Assembly: GCA_947503175.1 (NCBI GenBank)
Contig: CANNCO010000003.1
Span: forward strand, 317,501 to 381,500
DNA from: an uncultured Paracoccaceae bacterium
GTDB taxonomy: Bacteria > Pseudomonadota > Alphaproteobacteria > Rhodobacterales > Rhodobacteraceae
Reading direction: 5' to 3'
DNA: 64,000 bases
Shown: one piece after another, positions 35,908 to 44,616 of the stretch
Layout: each line of letters opens with the position of its first letter
How positions within the stretch are numbered: the first letter of the stretch is position 1
Position numbers and translations under genes: made by a program
The notes under the pieces: generated by a model
What the model was told of the DNA's origin: nothing
What the model saw: the letters and a program-made list of their open reading frames with translations, nothing else
Databases searched by the model: none

Positions 35908-37097
35908 TGAAATGTCTTTCTGGGGTCAAAGGCATCGCGGATGCCCTCAAAGATGAATACGAGCAGCGACAACATGATCGCGAAAGTGAAGAATGCGGTG
36001 AAGGCCAGCCAGGGGGCCTGCAGATTCTGTTTCGCCTGTAGCGTCAGCTCGCCCAACGACGGCGCGGATGACGGCAGGCCAAACCCAAGAAAATCCAATG
36101 ACGCCAGTGTCGCGATCGTTCCGGTGATGATGAAGGGCAGCATCGTCAGCGTCGCAACCATCGCGTTGGGCAGCATGTGCCGGAACATGATCGTCCAGTT
36201 TTTCACACCCAGCGCACGCGCCGCACGCACGTATTCGAAGTTACGCGCCCGCAGGAACTCTGCCCGCACAACACCGACCAGCGCGGGCCATCCAAACAGC
36301 GCCGTCAGGAACACCAAAAGCCAGAAACTTCGCCCCAGAATCGCAAACATGATGATGATGATGTAAAGGCTTGGGGTCGACACCCAGATCTCAATGAATC
36401 GCTGGAATACAAGGTCCAGCCAGCCCCCGAAGTATCCCTGAACAGCACCCGCGACGACACCGATCACGCTGGCGATCACCGTCACGATGATCGTGAACAG
36501 GATCGACAATCGAAAGCCATAGATCACGCGTGCGGTCACGTCGCGGGCCGTGTCGTCCGTGCCCAGAAGGTGCCGGTCGTCAGGGGCCGACGGAGCCGCC
36601 GCCCCACGCAGATCATTGATCGTGTCATAGCTGTAGGGAATGGGCGGCCAGAGCATCCAGCCCTTTTCGATATCCGCACCGTTCACAACCCCGTCTTCAG
36701 CATCGGCAATAATGCCTTCCGGGTCGTCGAAACACGCCTCAAGCCCGCCCGATGTAATCAGGCACTGAACCTCGATATCCCCGTAAACCGCCTCGGTCCG
36801 GAAATCGCCGCCGAAGGCCGTTTCCGGGTAAAAGTTGAAAACGGGCGTAAAGACCTCGCCCCGGTATTGCACGATGATCGGCTTGTCGTTCGCGATGAAC
36901 TCGGCCATCAGCGACAGCCCAAACAGGATCCCGAAAATCCACAGCGACCACAACGCCCGCCGGTTCCGTTTGAAGTTCCGCCAGCGCCGCTGGTTCAGTG
37001 GCGACAGCCGGAAAAACCCCCTGGGCTTCGGCGGCACCACGATCTCGGGTTTCGGGTCCGGCGTCGGCTCGGGGCCGAGGGGGTCTGCGACGGCCAT
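35904..37097 (-). CDS. yejE: Peptide ABC importer permease, YejE-like
   Basis: A 397-residue membrane permease (DppC/OppC type) with an N-terminal extension: one helix near residue 45, a periplasmic stretch of about 140 residues, then five more helices with the BPD_transp_1 core. LLGTDDTARDVTARVIYGFR is the YejE/DppC signature and the EAA loop reads EFLRARNFEYVRAARALGVK. It forms the channel with YejB. Two bases separate it from yejB. Confidence 0.92.
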   Translation of the reverse strand: MAVADPLGPEPTPDPKPEIVVPPKPRGFFRLSPLNQRRWRNFKRNRRALWSLWIFGILFGLSLMAEFIANDKPIIVQYRGEVFTPVFNFYPETAFGGDFRTEAVYGDIEVQCLITSGGLEACFDDPEGIIADAEDGVVNGADIEKGWMLWPPIPYSYDTINDLRGAAAPSAPDDRHLLGTDDTARDVTARVIYGFRLSILFTIIVTVIASVIGVVAGAVQGYFGGWLDLVFQRFIEIWVSTPSLYIIIIMFAILGRSFWLLVFLTALFGWPALVGVVRAEFLRARNFEYVRAARALGVKNWTIMFRHMLPNAMVATLTMLPFIITGTIATLASLDFLGFGLPSSAPSLGELTLQAKQNLQAPWLAFTAFFTFAIMLSLLVFIFEGIRDAFDPRKTFQ

Positions 37098-37099
37098 CC

Positions 37100-38176
37100 T
37101 CAGTTCTCCCGCGTCTCAAAGTCGATCCGCGGATCGACAAAGACATACATCAGGTCCGACAGGATGCCGACGACCAGCCCGACAAGGCCAAAGAAGAACA
37201 AGGTGCCAAAGATCACCGGATAATCCCGCGCCACCGCGGCCTCAAAGCCAAGCCGGCCGAGCCCGTCCAGCGAGAAGATCGTCTCGATGATCAGGCTGCC
37301 GCCAAAGAAGACCCCTATGAACACCGCCGGGAAACCAGCGATCACAATCAGCATCGCGTTGCGAAAGATATGCCCGTAAAGGACCCGGCTTTCCGACAGG
37401 CCCTTGGCCTTCGCGGTGATCACGTATTGCTTCTTGATCTCGTCCAGAAAGCTGTTCTTCGTCAAAAGCGTCAGCGTCGCAAAGGCGGAAATGGTCGACG
37501 CCAGAACCGGCAGCGCGATGTGCCAAAAATAGTCAATCACCTTGCCGAAAACGCTCAGGTCTTCCCAGTTGTCGCTGGTCAGGCCACGCAGCGGGAACCA
37601 CTGAAAATAGGACCCGCCCGCAAACAGCACCAGGAGCAGGATCGCGAACAGGAAACCCGGGATCGCATAGGCCACGATGATCGCGCCCGAGGTCCATGTA
37701 TCAAAAGGCGTCCCATCCTTTACCGCCTTGCGGATGCCAAGCGGGATCGACACGAGATAGGCGATCAGGGTCGACCAGAGACCGAGCGTGATCGAAACCG
37801 GCATCTTTTCGATCACCAGATCCATGACACTGATCGATCTGAAATAGCTTTCTCCGAAATCGAACCGGATGTAGTTCCACATCATGTTCAGGAACCGTTC
37901 CAGCGGGGGCTTGTCGAATCCGAATTCGCGCTCAAGCTGCTCGATAAACTCCGGCGGCAGGCCGCGCGCGCCGACATAGCTGCTGTCACCCGCATCGAGC
38001 GTTTCGCTGCCGGTGCCCGCGATCCCCTCGAACACATCCCCGCCGCCTTCCATCTGGGCCAGGATCTGTTCGATTGGCCCACCGGGAACGAACTGCGTCA
38101 GCGTGAAGTTGATGATCATGATCCCCAGAAGGGTGGGAATGATCAGCAACAGCCGCCGAAGGATATATGCCCCCAT
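37100..38176 (-). CDS. yejB: Peptide ABC importer permease, YejB-like
   Basis: A 358-residue inner-membrane permease (DppB/OppB type) of the microcin-C/peptide importer. The start [20 protein letters not shown] is a typical DppB helix; the core has a periplasmic insert near residues 50-110 and the EAA loop [19 protein letters not shown]. It pairs with YejE. Between yejA (12 bases) and yejE (2 bases) in the yejABEF operon. Known roles in enteric bacteria are uptake of microcin C and antimicrobial peptides. Confidence 0.92.
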   Translation of the reverse strand: MGAYILRRLLLIIPTLLGIMIINFTLTQFVPGGPIEQILAQMEGGGDVFEGIAGTGSETLDAGDSSYVGARGLPPEFIEQLEREFGFDKPPLERFLNMMWNYIRFDFGESYFRSISVMDLVIEKMPVSITLGLWSTLIAYLVSIPLGIRKAVKDGTPFDTWTSGAIIVAYAIPGFLFAILLLVLFAGGSYFQWFPLRGLTSDNWEDLSVFGKVIDYFWHIALPVLASTISAFATLTLLTKNSFLDEIKKQYVITAKAKGLSESRVLYGHIFRNAMLIVIAGFPAVFIGVFFGGSLIIETIFSLDGLGRLGFEAAVARDYPVIFGTLFFFGLVGLVVGILSDLMYVFVDPRIDFETREN

Positions 38177-38188
38177 GTTCCCGCGGCC

Positions 38189-40114
38189 CTAGTTCAGTGC
38201 GCCTTCGGCGCGAAGCCGTTCAGCCGCTTCGGCATCATACCACCAGAAATCAAGCACGCCGAGCGCAAGCGGCGGCAAGGGGTCGGGGTAGCGATAGATG
38301 TCCCAATACGCGACCCAGTGCTCCTGGTTCGTCCATTGAGGCACCCAGAAGCCATGCGCCCGAAGCACGCGGTCAAGGGCGCGGACGCTGGGGCGCAATT
38401 CATCAAGCGTCTGGGCATCGACGATCTGTTCGATCAGCCAGTCCACCGCCGGATCGCGCAGCGCCATCAGGTTCCGGGAACTGTCCTCTGCCGTCTCGGA
38501 GGAAAACCACTGTTTCAGCCCGATCCCCGGCTCGAAACCTTGCCCGGGCGAATGGTTCGTCATGTCCCAGTCGCCCGACCTGCGGCGCTGTACGTATTGC
38601 GCGCTATCAATCCGTTCCAGACGGGCATCGATGCCGACCTGGCGCAGGTTCTCGACGTAAGGGTTGATGACCCGATCGAAGGACGGGCTGAACTGGATGA
38701 TCGACAGTTCAAGCGTCTCCCCCGCTTCATTCCGCAGCATCCCGTCATCACCCGGCACCCAACCGGCCTCTTCCAGAAGCGATGCCGCCCGCCTCAGAAC
38801 ACGCCGCGGCGGCAGGTTCTGGGACGCATCGTTCACCTGTGGCATCACCGCAGGTTCGGTCAGAATAGACGCATCCAAAAGGCCCTCGGCCACCAGCGGC
38901 TCCAGAAACGCTAACTCGCCCGCGCCCGGCGGGCCCTCTGCGGCAAGGTCGGACCCGCCCCAGAAAGAGGCCGGACGCTGATAGAGATCGTAGAACAGCG
39001 TTTCGTTCGTCCATTCGAAGTTGAAGAGAGAGCGCACCGCTTCGCGGACGCGCGGGTCCTGCCACCTCTCGCGACGGAGATTGAAGATAAAGCCCTGCGC
39101 CGTCGTGATGTTGCCGTCGGGCAGGGATTCCCGCTTCACCCAGCCTCTTTCGATGGCCGGAAAATCATAGGCCGTTGCCCAGATGCGCGAGGTGATCTCG
39201 GCGCGGTACAGGTATTCCCCGGCCTTGAAACCCTCAAGCGCGGCAGAGGAATCTGCGAAATACTCGATCCGCACAGAGTCAAAGTTGAACCGCCCTGCGT
39301 TCAGAGGGTGATCCGCACCCCACCAGTCGGGGTCCTTGGCATAGACGATCGACCGCCCGAAATCGACATCCTTCAGCACGTAGGGCCCGGTTCCCATGAA
39401 CGGCACACTGCGGGACTCGTCCAATCGCGCGCCCGTTTCCTTGAACCAGGCTTCCGAGAAAGGATTCCATATGCCGACCAGCCCCATGCGGTCGCGTTTT
39501 GCAGCCAGATCGCTGAACTCGAAACGAACCGAGTAGTCGTCAAGCACCTCGATATTCGTGAAATAGCCATCGATGATCGTGCGGAACTCCGCGATGCCCT
39601 GCTCCAGGAACAGATCGATCGTGAACTTCAGATCATGGGCCGTCATCGGCGTCCCATCCGAAAAGGTCACGTCCTGCCGCAGATTGACGACCACCCAGTC
39701 AAGGCTTTCTGGGTACTCGATCGTTTCGCACAGATAGCAATAGAAGCCATAAGGGTCATCGGCGGCGGCGATCATCAGATCTTCATACATCAATCCGGTA
39801 TGGGCGGCCGGAACGCCCTTGCGGGTGTAGATGTTGAAACTGTCGAAATTGCCAAGGCTCGACAGGCTGATCTCGCCACCCTTCGGAGCATCGGGGTTCA
39901 CATAGGAAAACGGTTCGCCCGGCCCGTATTTCAGGTTTCCGAAGTTTGAATAACCGTGGCTTACGATAACCTCTTCGTGACTCTCCGCCCGGGCCATCCC
40001 CAGAACCAGCGCGCCGGTCATCAGCCAGACGAGGGCCGCCAAAAAAACCTGTCGCCCATCCGGGGCCTTCATCCGCGTTGCGGCCTTGGAAATCGAACGG
40101 GTCGCTGGCGTCAT
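38189..40114 (-). CDS. yejA: Periplasmic peptide-binding protein, YejA-like
   Basis: A 641-residue extracellular solute-binding protein family 5 (SBP_bac_5). A signal sequence (VFLAALVWLMTGALVLGMARA) ends near residue 45; the mature protein opens HGYSNFGNLKYG and the large lobes include PFMGTGPYVLKDVDFGRSIV, the YejA variety. The ATG at 40114 is chosen since GGAGG stands five bases ahead; a further ATG at 40129 lies upstream and one at residue 15 would give a conventional signal peptide. First gene of the leftward operon; captures oligopeptides for YejBEF. Confidence 0.92.
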   Translation of the reverse strand: MTPATRSISKAATRMKAPDGRQVFLAALVWLMTGALVLGMARAESHEEVIVSHGYSNFGNLKYGPGEPFSYVNPDAPKGGEISLSSLGNFDSFNIYTRKGVPAAHTGLMYEDLMIAAADDPYGFYCYLCETIEYPESLDWVVVNLRQDVTFSDGTPMTAHDLKFTIDLFLEQGIAEFRTIIDGYFTNIEVLDDYSVRFEFSDLAAKRDRMGLVGIWNPFSEAWFKETGARLDESRSVPFMGTGPYVLKDVDFGRSIVYAKDPDWWGADHPLNAGRFNFDSVRIEYFADSSAALEGFKAGEYLYRAEITSRIWATAYDFPAIERGWVKRESLPDGNITTAQGFIFNLRRERWQDPRVREAVRSLFNFEWTNETLFYDLYQRPASFWGGSDLAAEGPPGAGELAFLEPLVAEGLLDASILTEPAVMPQVNDASQNLPPRRVLRRAASLLEEAGWVPGDDGMLRNEAGETLELSIIQFSPSFDRVINPYVENLRQVGIDARLERIDSAQYVQRRRSGDWDMTNHSPGQGFEPGIGLKQWFSSETAEDSSRNLMALRDPAVDWLIEQIVDAQTLDELRPSVRALDRVLRAHGFWVPQWTNQEHWVAYWDIYRYPDPLPPLALGVLDFWWYDAEAAERLRAEGALN

Positions 40115-40252
40115 CGAGGCCTCCATCATTGTTCTGTCCGCTTACGCTGATATATAGAGATTTAAGCTAATTGTGCCCATGTCGACTGTTCAAGTTGATA
40201 ATCCGTGAAGTTTTGGTGATCTGTACCCAATTTGACGGCACGGCAGCCCACG

Positions 40253-40280
40253 AAAAAGCCGCCGGAAACACGCCGGCGGC
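40253..40280 (-). terminator. Rho-independent terminator after the cytochrome c gene
   Basis: On the minus strand GCCGCCGG-CGTGTTT-CCGGCGGC, a perfect 8-bp stem, is followed by five Ts, 25 bases past the cytochrome c stop. It separates that gene from the yejABEF operon. Confidence 0.9.
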
Positions 40281-40304
40281 CCTGTCAAGCTGATGGTCTT
40301 TGCC

Positions 40305-40799
40305 CTACTCGGGGAAGGTTGCCAGATAGGCGATCAAGTTCGCGCGATCTTCGGCATCTCTCATGCCGGAATAGGCCATCTTGGTCCCAGGCGCATAGTT
40401 GCGCGGGCTTTCCAGAAAGCCGGACAGGTTTTCTGGCGTCCACGTTCCATCCATCGACGCCAGCACGTCGGAATAGGAAAACCCGTCAGAAGCGGCTTTG
40501 GCCTTGTTGACGATACCGTTCAGATGCGGCCCTGTCCCGTCCGTGCCGTCCAGCTTGTGACAAGCCTGACACTGGCGCCACAGACGTTCGCCCGCGCCCG
40601 GATCGGCCGCGGCGAACAGCTCGTCAAAGCTGACTTCCACGACTTCTTCAACAGGGGCTTCTTCGACTTCGATCACATAAGCCTGCTCGCTGTGGCCGCC
40701 CACATGAAAAAGGCCCTCAGCCGCCCACTTGCCCAAAAGCAGAACAAGAAAAGACGCGCAGACAGCGCCAACTGCTTTGGTCAGGGTCATTGTGTCCAT
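40305..40799 (-). CDS. Membrane-anchored cytochrome c (CycM/c552-like)
   Basis: A 164-residue c-type cytochrome. One N-terminal helix (residues about 7-30) acts as an uncleaved anchor, a negatively charged linker follows (YVIEVEEAPVEEVVEVS), then a class I heme domain with CQACH at 77-81, TGPHLNG after it, and the axial Met in PGTKMAYSGM near 141. It probably passes electrons from the bc1 complex to a terminal oxidase. The ATG at 40799 is family-consistent; an in-frame ATG lies well upstream at 40919. Followed by an intrinsic terminator; divergent from pheA. Confidence 0.9.
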   Translation of the reverse strand: MDTMTLTKAVGAVCASFLVLLLGKWAAEGLFHVGGHSEQAYVIEVEEAPVEEVVEVSFDELFAAADPGAGERLWRQCQACHKLDGTDGTGPHLNGIVNKAKAASDGFSYSDVLASMDGTWTPENLSGFLESPRNYAPGTKMAYSGMRDAEDRANLIAYLATFPE

Positions 40800-40917
40800 G
40801 TTGTTGCGTCCTGTCTTGTGACCGAATTTCGCGCTATCTATCCGCTTCCATCGGCGCTGTTCAAGAGATATGCCCGCGACGAAACGCCCTTTCGGCAAGA
40901 AAAGCACGGTACCTGTC

Positions 40918-41751
40918 ATGACCCAAAGAATAGCCTTTCAGGGAGAACCGGGCGCCTACTCCCACCAAGCCTGCCACGAAACCTATCCCGATTACGAAGC
41001 GGTGGCCTGCCCGACCTTCGAGGATGTGGTCGAAACCGTGCGGTCCGGACGCGCCAACCTTGCGATGCTTCCTGTCGAAAACTCAACCTACGGGCGGGTG
41101 GCGGACATCCACCACATGCTCCCGGCAAGCGGCCTGCATATCATCTCCGAGGCCTTCGTCCGCGTGCATATCAATCTGCTGACCGTTCCCGGAACACCGC
41201 TTTCCAAGGTGAAACGGGCGATGAGCCATACGGTGCTTCTGGGCCAGTGCCGCGATTTCCTGCGCGAACATGACATCCGCCCAGTCACCGGAGGCGATAC
41301 CGCAGGTTCGGCCCGTGTCGTGGCCGATACCGGCGAGCCAGAAATGGCCGCGCTTGCATCGGAACTGGCGGGCGAGATCTATGGCCTCGATCTGGTGGCA
41401 CGCCACATTGAAGACCACGACCAGAACACCACCCGCTTTCTCGTCATGTCCCGCGAACCGAACTTCAAACGCCGGGGCAAGGGAATGATGATGACATCCT
41501 TCGTATTCCGGGTCCGCAACATCCCCGCGGCGCTTTACAAAGCGATGGGAGGGTTCGCCACAAATGGCATAAATATGACCAAACTTGAGAGCTACATGGT
41601 TGATGGCTCGTTCGCCGCGACGCAGTTTTACGCCGATATCGAGGGTCATCCCGACGACAGAAACGTACAATTGGCCCTTGAAGAGCTGGATTATTTCACT
41701 TCCGAGGTCAAACTGCTGGGCGTTTACCCTGCTGACGCAAATCGGCGGTGA
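40918..41751 (+). CDS. pheA: Prephenate dehydratase
   Basis: A 277-residue monofunctional enzyme, converting prephenate to phenylpyruvate in phenylalanine synthesis. IAFQGEPGAYSHQA opens the catalytic domain; the TRF motif occurs in NTTRFLVMS near residue 178, and a C-terminal ACT domain (about 190-270) includes FATNGINMTKLESYMV for allosteric Phe inhibition. The ATG at 40918 gives the usual N terminus; one at 40870 would add 16 residues. No chorismate mutase is fused. Confidence 0.95.
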   Translation: MTQRIAFQGEPGAYSHQACHETYPDYEAVACPTFEDVVETVRSGRANLAMLPVENSTYGRVADIHHMLPASGLHIISEAFVRVHINLLTVPGTPLSKVKRAMSHTVLLGQCRDFLREHDIRPVTGGDTAGSARVVADTGEPEMAALASELAGEIYGLDLVARHIEDHDQNTTRFLVMSREPNFKRRGKGMMMTSFVFRVRNIPAALYKAMGGFATNGINMTKLESYMVDGSFAATQFYADIEGHPDDRNVQLALEELDYFTSEVKLLGVYPADANRR

Positions 41752-41798
41752 TCCGGGCAACTTGCCACATTTTTGCCATGATCCTTGATTAGCTCCTA

Positions 41799-41822
41799 AC
41801 TGGTAAATTTCATTTAACCAGT
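41799..41822 (+). promoter_or_regulatory. Palindrome before two small paralogous genes
   Basis: ACTGGT (41799-41804) and ACCAGT (41817-41822) bracket AAAT-TTC-ATTT with one extra A, a nearly perfect 24-base palindrome two bases upstream of the CAGGAG ribosome-binding site. It may be an operator or a hairpin near the ribosome site. The internal GTAA-N7-TTAAC is one mismatch from a CtrA box (TTAA-N7-TTAAC), which is suggestive only. Confidence 0.4.
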
Positions 41823-41837
41823 GTCAGGAGTCACCCA

Positions 41838-42074
41838 GTGCTTGCCACTTTCATCGAAGCCCCGGAAATTCAGGCGCCCCACGCCGGAAACAGCACCTTC
41901 TTCGCGAGCGACCCCGAACAGGTTGTTCTGCGCCGCCTGATCGGTGCCATGACCGAGGATCAACTGATCCAGATCGAGTCGGATCTGAGCTATTACGGAC
42001 GCACCGGAATGCTGACCCTGCGCCTTGGCCGCCTCCTTGAGGACGCGAAAGACCTCCGGCAAGTGGCGGCATGA
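41838..42074 (+). CDS. Small hypothetical protein, paralogue of the next gene
   Basis: A 78-residue helical protein with no recognised domain, starting with GTG behind a CAGGAG ribosome-binding site and an upstream palindrome. Its C-terminal half, MTEDQLIQIESDL then TGMLTLRLGRLLEDAK, aligns with the C-terminal half of the following gene's product (both contain TG-x-LT-x-R-x2-R-x-L). No signal peptide or membrane helix. It lies 86 bases after pheA and overlaps the next gene as ATGA. Confidence 0.65.
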   Translation: MLATFIEAPEIQAPHAGNSTFFASDPEQVVLRRLIGAMTEDQLIQIESDLSYYGRTGMLTLRLGRLLEDAKDLRQVAA

Positions 42075-42274
42075 GCCAAGCGCCCACGGGCACGCAACAA
42101 CGGATCGCGCCGATCGATAGGTTCGAAGACCTGTCAGCGTCCGAAATCGCGGCGCTGGCCGAAGACTATCCGACCTTCGCCGCGACAGGTGCGCTTACCC
42201 CGCGCAGCGCCCGGATACTTCGCGACAGACCGGAGTTCCGCGACCAGCGCGTTCTGGCATGTGACAATCCCTGA
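42071..42274 (+). CDS. Small hypothetical protein, paralogue of the previous gene
   Basis: A 67-residue acidic helical protein. Residues about 21-55 (DLSASEIAALAEDYPTF then TGALTPRSARIL) align with the previous gene's product, so the two seem to have arisen by duplication. The start overlaps the previous stop (ATGA) and the two are thus made together, suggesting a heterodimer. No known family recognised. The downstream neighbour is convergent. Confidence 0.6.
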   Translation: MSQAPTGTQQRIAPIDRFEDLSASEIAALAEDYPTFAATGALTPRSARILRDRPEFRDQRVLACDNP

Positions 42275-42328
42275 CCCTGGCTGGCCCGAGTCAAGACGAC
42301 GTCACGCACCTCGGTTCAGGCGGCAGAA

Positions 42329-43348
42329 CTACCCGATCAGCAAGATCTCCTGCTGCGGTGTCAGTCCTACCCCAAGCGCCACGTTGCGCCTCTCCCTGTC
42401 CCACATCAGCAGGGGACTCAATGTCTCGCGGATCGGCCGGCATTCAAGACCGGCGGACAGGGCCTTCGCAGTGCTGACCTGTAAGAAGTACCGGAACTCC
42501 GGATCGGACGGCGCCATAAGCGGAATGTCGACCCATGGTTCGATCCCGGCGGTCGCTATGGCTTCTTCTACGACCCAAATCACCTCGGCGGAAGAGCCGC
42601 TTACGTCGGAAATGGCGTCCAACAGCCCGGCCAACGGCTGCGGTTCTCCGGTCACGTTCCAGATGCCGCCCAGATTATCCGCTGCACATCGCAAGGCGAA
42701 CCGGGCAACGTCCCGCACGTCGATGATCTGGACCGGCCGCTCCGGCGGTGCAGGTGCCGGAACCCTCGCCCGGTCCCCATGCGCCTGATCCAGACGGCGC
42801 ACCCACCAGGTCAGCCTGTCGCTGTAATCCCCGGCACCCACCAGCAGGCCAGCCCTCAACGCTGTCGCCCGCGGCCCGAGCATCTGCTCGGCGGTGATCT
42901 CGCAAGCCCGTTTCAACGGTCCGTAGGATGCCCCATAGGCAATTGCCGACCCCCTCTTGTCGGGCGCCAGACCGGCAACAATCGCCAGATCATCCGCTGT
43001 TGCGTCGGGCACCGGAGTTTCTTCGTTCAGGCCCGGTGCAGAAAAGGTCCCGTAGGCCGAGATCGACGAAATCATGACATATCGTCCGATCCCATCGCCC
43101 AGCACATTCAAAAGCCGTTCGACCGCATCGGGGGAAAACGCGCATGTGTCGAAGACCCAGTCGAAGTCGCGACCGCTGATCGCGCTCAGATCGCCGTATC
43201 TGTCCGCCCGGACGACCCCGACACCCGGCTTTGTATCGCGCACCGTCTGCCCGCGCGACAGAATGGTTGTCGAATGTCCGGACGCGACAAGGGCATCGGC
43301 GATCGCGCCGCCAAGAAATCCGGTTCCACCAACAACAAGGCATCGCAT
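42329..43348 (-). CDS. NAD-dependent epimerase/dehydratase-family protein
   Basis: A 339-residue extended SDR-type protein. The Rossmann motif is VVGGTGFLGGAIADAL (GGTGFLG, residues 7-13), DWVFDTCAFSPDAVERLL marks the family, and the active site reads SSISAYG with Tyr in YGASYGPLKRACE (YxxxK: YGPLK). The C-terminal half may bind a sugar nucleotide or other activated substrate. Such proteins are common in bacteria without assigned substrate. Isolated leftward gene between the small paralogues and nudC. Confidence 0.83.
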   Translation of the reverse strand: MRCLVVGGTGFLGGAIADALVASGHSTTILSRGQTVRDTKPGVGVVRADRYGDLSAISGRDFDWVFDTCAFSPDAVERLLNVLGDGIGRYVMISSISAYGTFSAPGLNEETPVPDATADDLAIVAGLAPDKRGSAIAYGASYGPLKRACEITAEQMLGPRATALRAGLLVGAGDYSDRLTWWVRRLDQAHGDRARVPAPAPPERPVQIIDVRDVARFALRCAADNLGGIWNVTGEPQPLAGLLDAISDVSGSSAEVIWVVEEAIATAGIEPWVDIPLMAPSDPEFRYFLQVSTAKALSAGLECRPIRETLSPLLMWDRERRNVALGVGLTPQQEILLIG

Positions 43349-43460
43349 CTCGCGGTTCTCCGATCAGATTGGTAAGTCATGGCTTACCGATATCTGTCGC
43401 CGCCGTCAATTTGAGAGGAAGCCTATTCGCGCAGGCTCAGGTCGCAGATGGGCCTTGGCC

Positions 43461-44420
43461 CTAACCCAGCGTATCGGCAAGCCAGTGTCCTATCAGGAAA
43501 TTCGCAATCGACCCCTTGCGGGCGGCATTCATCGATGGATCACGCCCGGCATAGACCTCGCACATCTCTTCGCGCGACACCCATTTCGCGTCGTCCAGCT
43601 CCACCGGGTCCAGCGTGATCTCGCGCGTCACGGCCCGACCGGCGCAGCCGATCATCAGGGACGATGGAAACGGCCAGGGCTGCGATGCCAGATACTCCAC
43701 TTCGGCCACCCTGATTGCGGATTCCTCAAACACCTCGCGCCGTACGGCGGCCTCCATCGTCTCACCCGGCTCGACGAACCCGGCCAATAGCGAATACATC
43801 CCCTCGGGCCAGCCGGGCGATCTTCCGACCAGCACGTCGTTGCCATGGGTGATCAGCATGATCACCACCGGATCGGTTCGGGGAAAGTGATTTGCCCCGC
43901 AGGCCGGGCAGGTCCGCTGCCAGCCACCATGGCTTGCCTCGGACGCCGCACCGCACCGCGCACAGAATCGGTGGCTCGCATGCCAGCTCAAAACCGCCCT
44001 CGCGGTGGCCAGCAGTTCGGCGTCTCTGGGTGTTAGCGCCGCCATGACACCCCGAAGCTCGGCAAAGACATGCCCGTCGCCCAGCCCCGGATGGCTCTGC
44101 TCCGAAGGATCAAAGAACGCATCCATCGTGTCGGGCAGGACATCGGGTTCCCAGCGCGAAATATCGGTGGCGAAACACGGCACGCCCTGATCCCGGCCCA
44201 GAAAGACCGGGCCCTCGCCTCCGGTAATCACAGGATGATCGGCAGGCAGCCAGCCCGGATGGCGATTTTCGCCTTCAAACAAAGGCTTACCTCGCCAGAC
44301 CGGCAGAACGCGCGCCTCGGCATGGGCCCATTCCGCAGCCAGAGCATCGGCATCCGCGCGCAACTCTGCCGCGCGATCAAGACCCGATCCGCCGAACGTC
44401 ACCGTCTCTGCCCGTTTCAT
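43461..44420 (-). CDS. nudC: NAD+ diphosphatase NudC
   Basis: A 319-residue Nudix hydrolase that cleaves NADH or NAD+ and can decap NAD-capped RNA. It has an N-terminal domain, a zinc ribbon (CARCGAASEASHG ... CPACGANHFPRTDP), and the Nudix box GFVEPGETMEAAVRREVFEE followed by SAIRV, in which the usual Gly near the end is Ala. The NudC-specific SQPWPFPSSLMIG follows. The ATG at 44420 follows GGGGAGAG; an in-frame ATG lies at 44486. Confidence 0.94.
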   Translation of the reverse strand: MKRAETVTFGGSGLDRAAELRADADALAAEWAHAEARVLPVWRGKPLFEGENRHPGWLPADHPVITGGEGPVFLGRDQGVPCFATDISRWEPDVLPDTMDAFFDPSEQSHPGLGDGHVFAELRGVMAALTPRDAELLATARAVLSWHASHRFCARCGAASEASHGGWQRTCPACGANHFPRTDPVVIMLITHGNDVLVGRSPGWPEGMYSLLAGFVEPGETMEAAVRREVFEESAIRVAEVEYLASQPWPFPSSLMIGCAGRAVTREITLDPVELDDAKWVSREEMCEVYAGRDPSMNAARKGSIANFLIGHWLADTLG

Positions 44421-44492
44421 CGCAAACTCTCCCCTGTATGCCCAATGCCATGCCTGCTGTCCGGTGGCAAACTCATAGGCAAGCACAACCTT

Positions 44493-44543
44493 AGATAGAT
44501 TTATCTGGATGATGCACCCGCTATGCGTTAAGCATTGTTAACG
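44493..44543. promoter_or_regulatory. Palindromes in the nudC / nucleotidase divergent region
   Basis: AGATA-N4-TATCT (44493-44506) and CGTTAA-N6-TTAACG (44526-44543) lie 74-124 bases upstream of the divergent nucleotidase gene start. Both are symmetric and AT-rich against GC-rich surroundings, fitting operators or a promoter. Which gene they serve is not known. Confidence 0.4.
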
Positions 44544-44616
44544 ATCAAGCCGTTCCGACATGAGGCTGTTATGCTTTGATGAGATTGATTCCAAAACGCA
44601 GTCAGGAGGAACTCCC

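Noticed and set aside
36998-38914. Rightward 600-codon frame antisense to yejB/yejA
   Set aside because: The translated sequence is Arg/Asp/His-rich and non-globular; the yej genes account for the DNA.
44526-44543. GTTAA-N6-TTAAC read as a CtrA box
   Set aside because: Spacing is six rather than seven; kept only as a palindrome.
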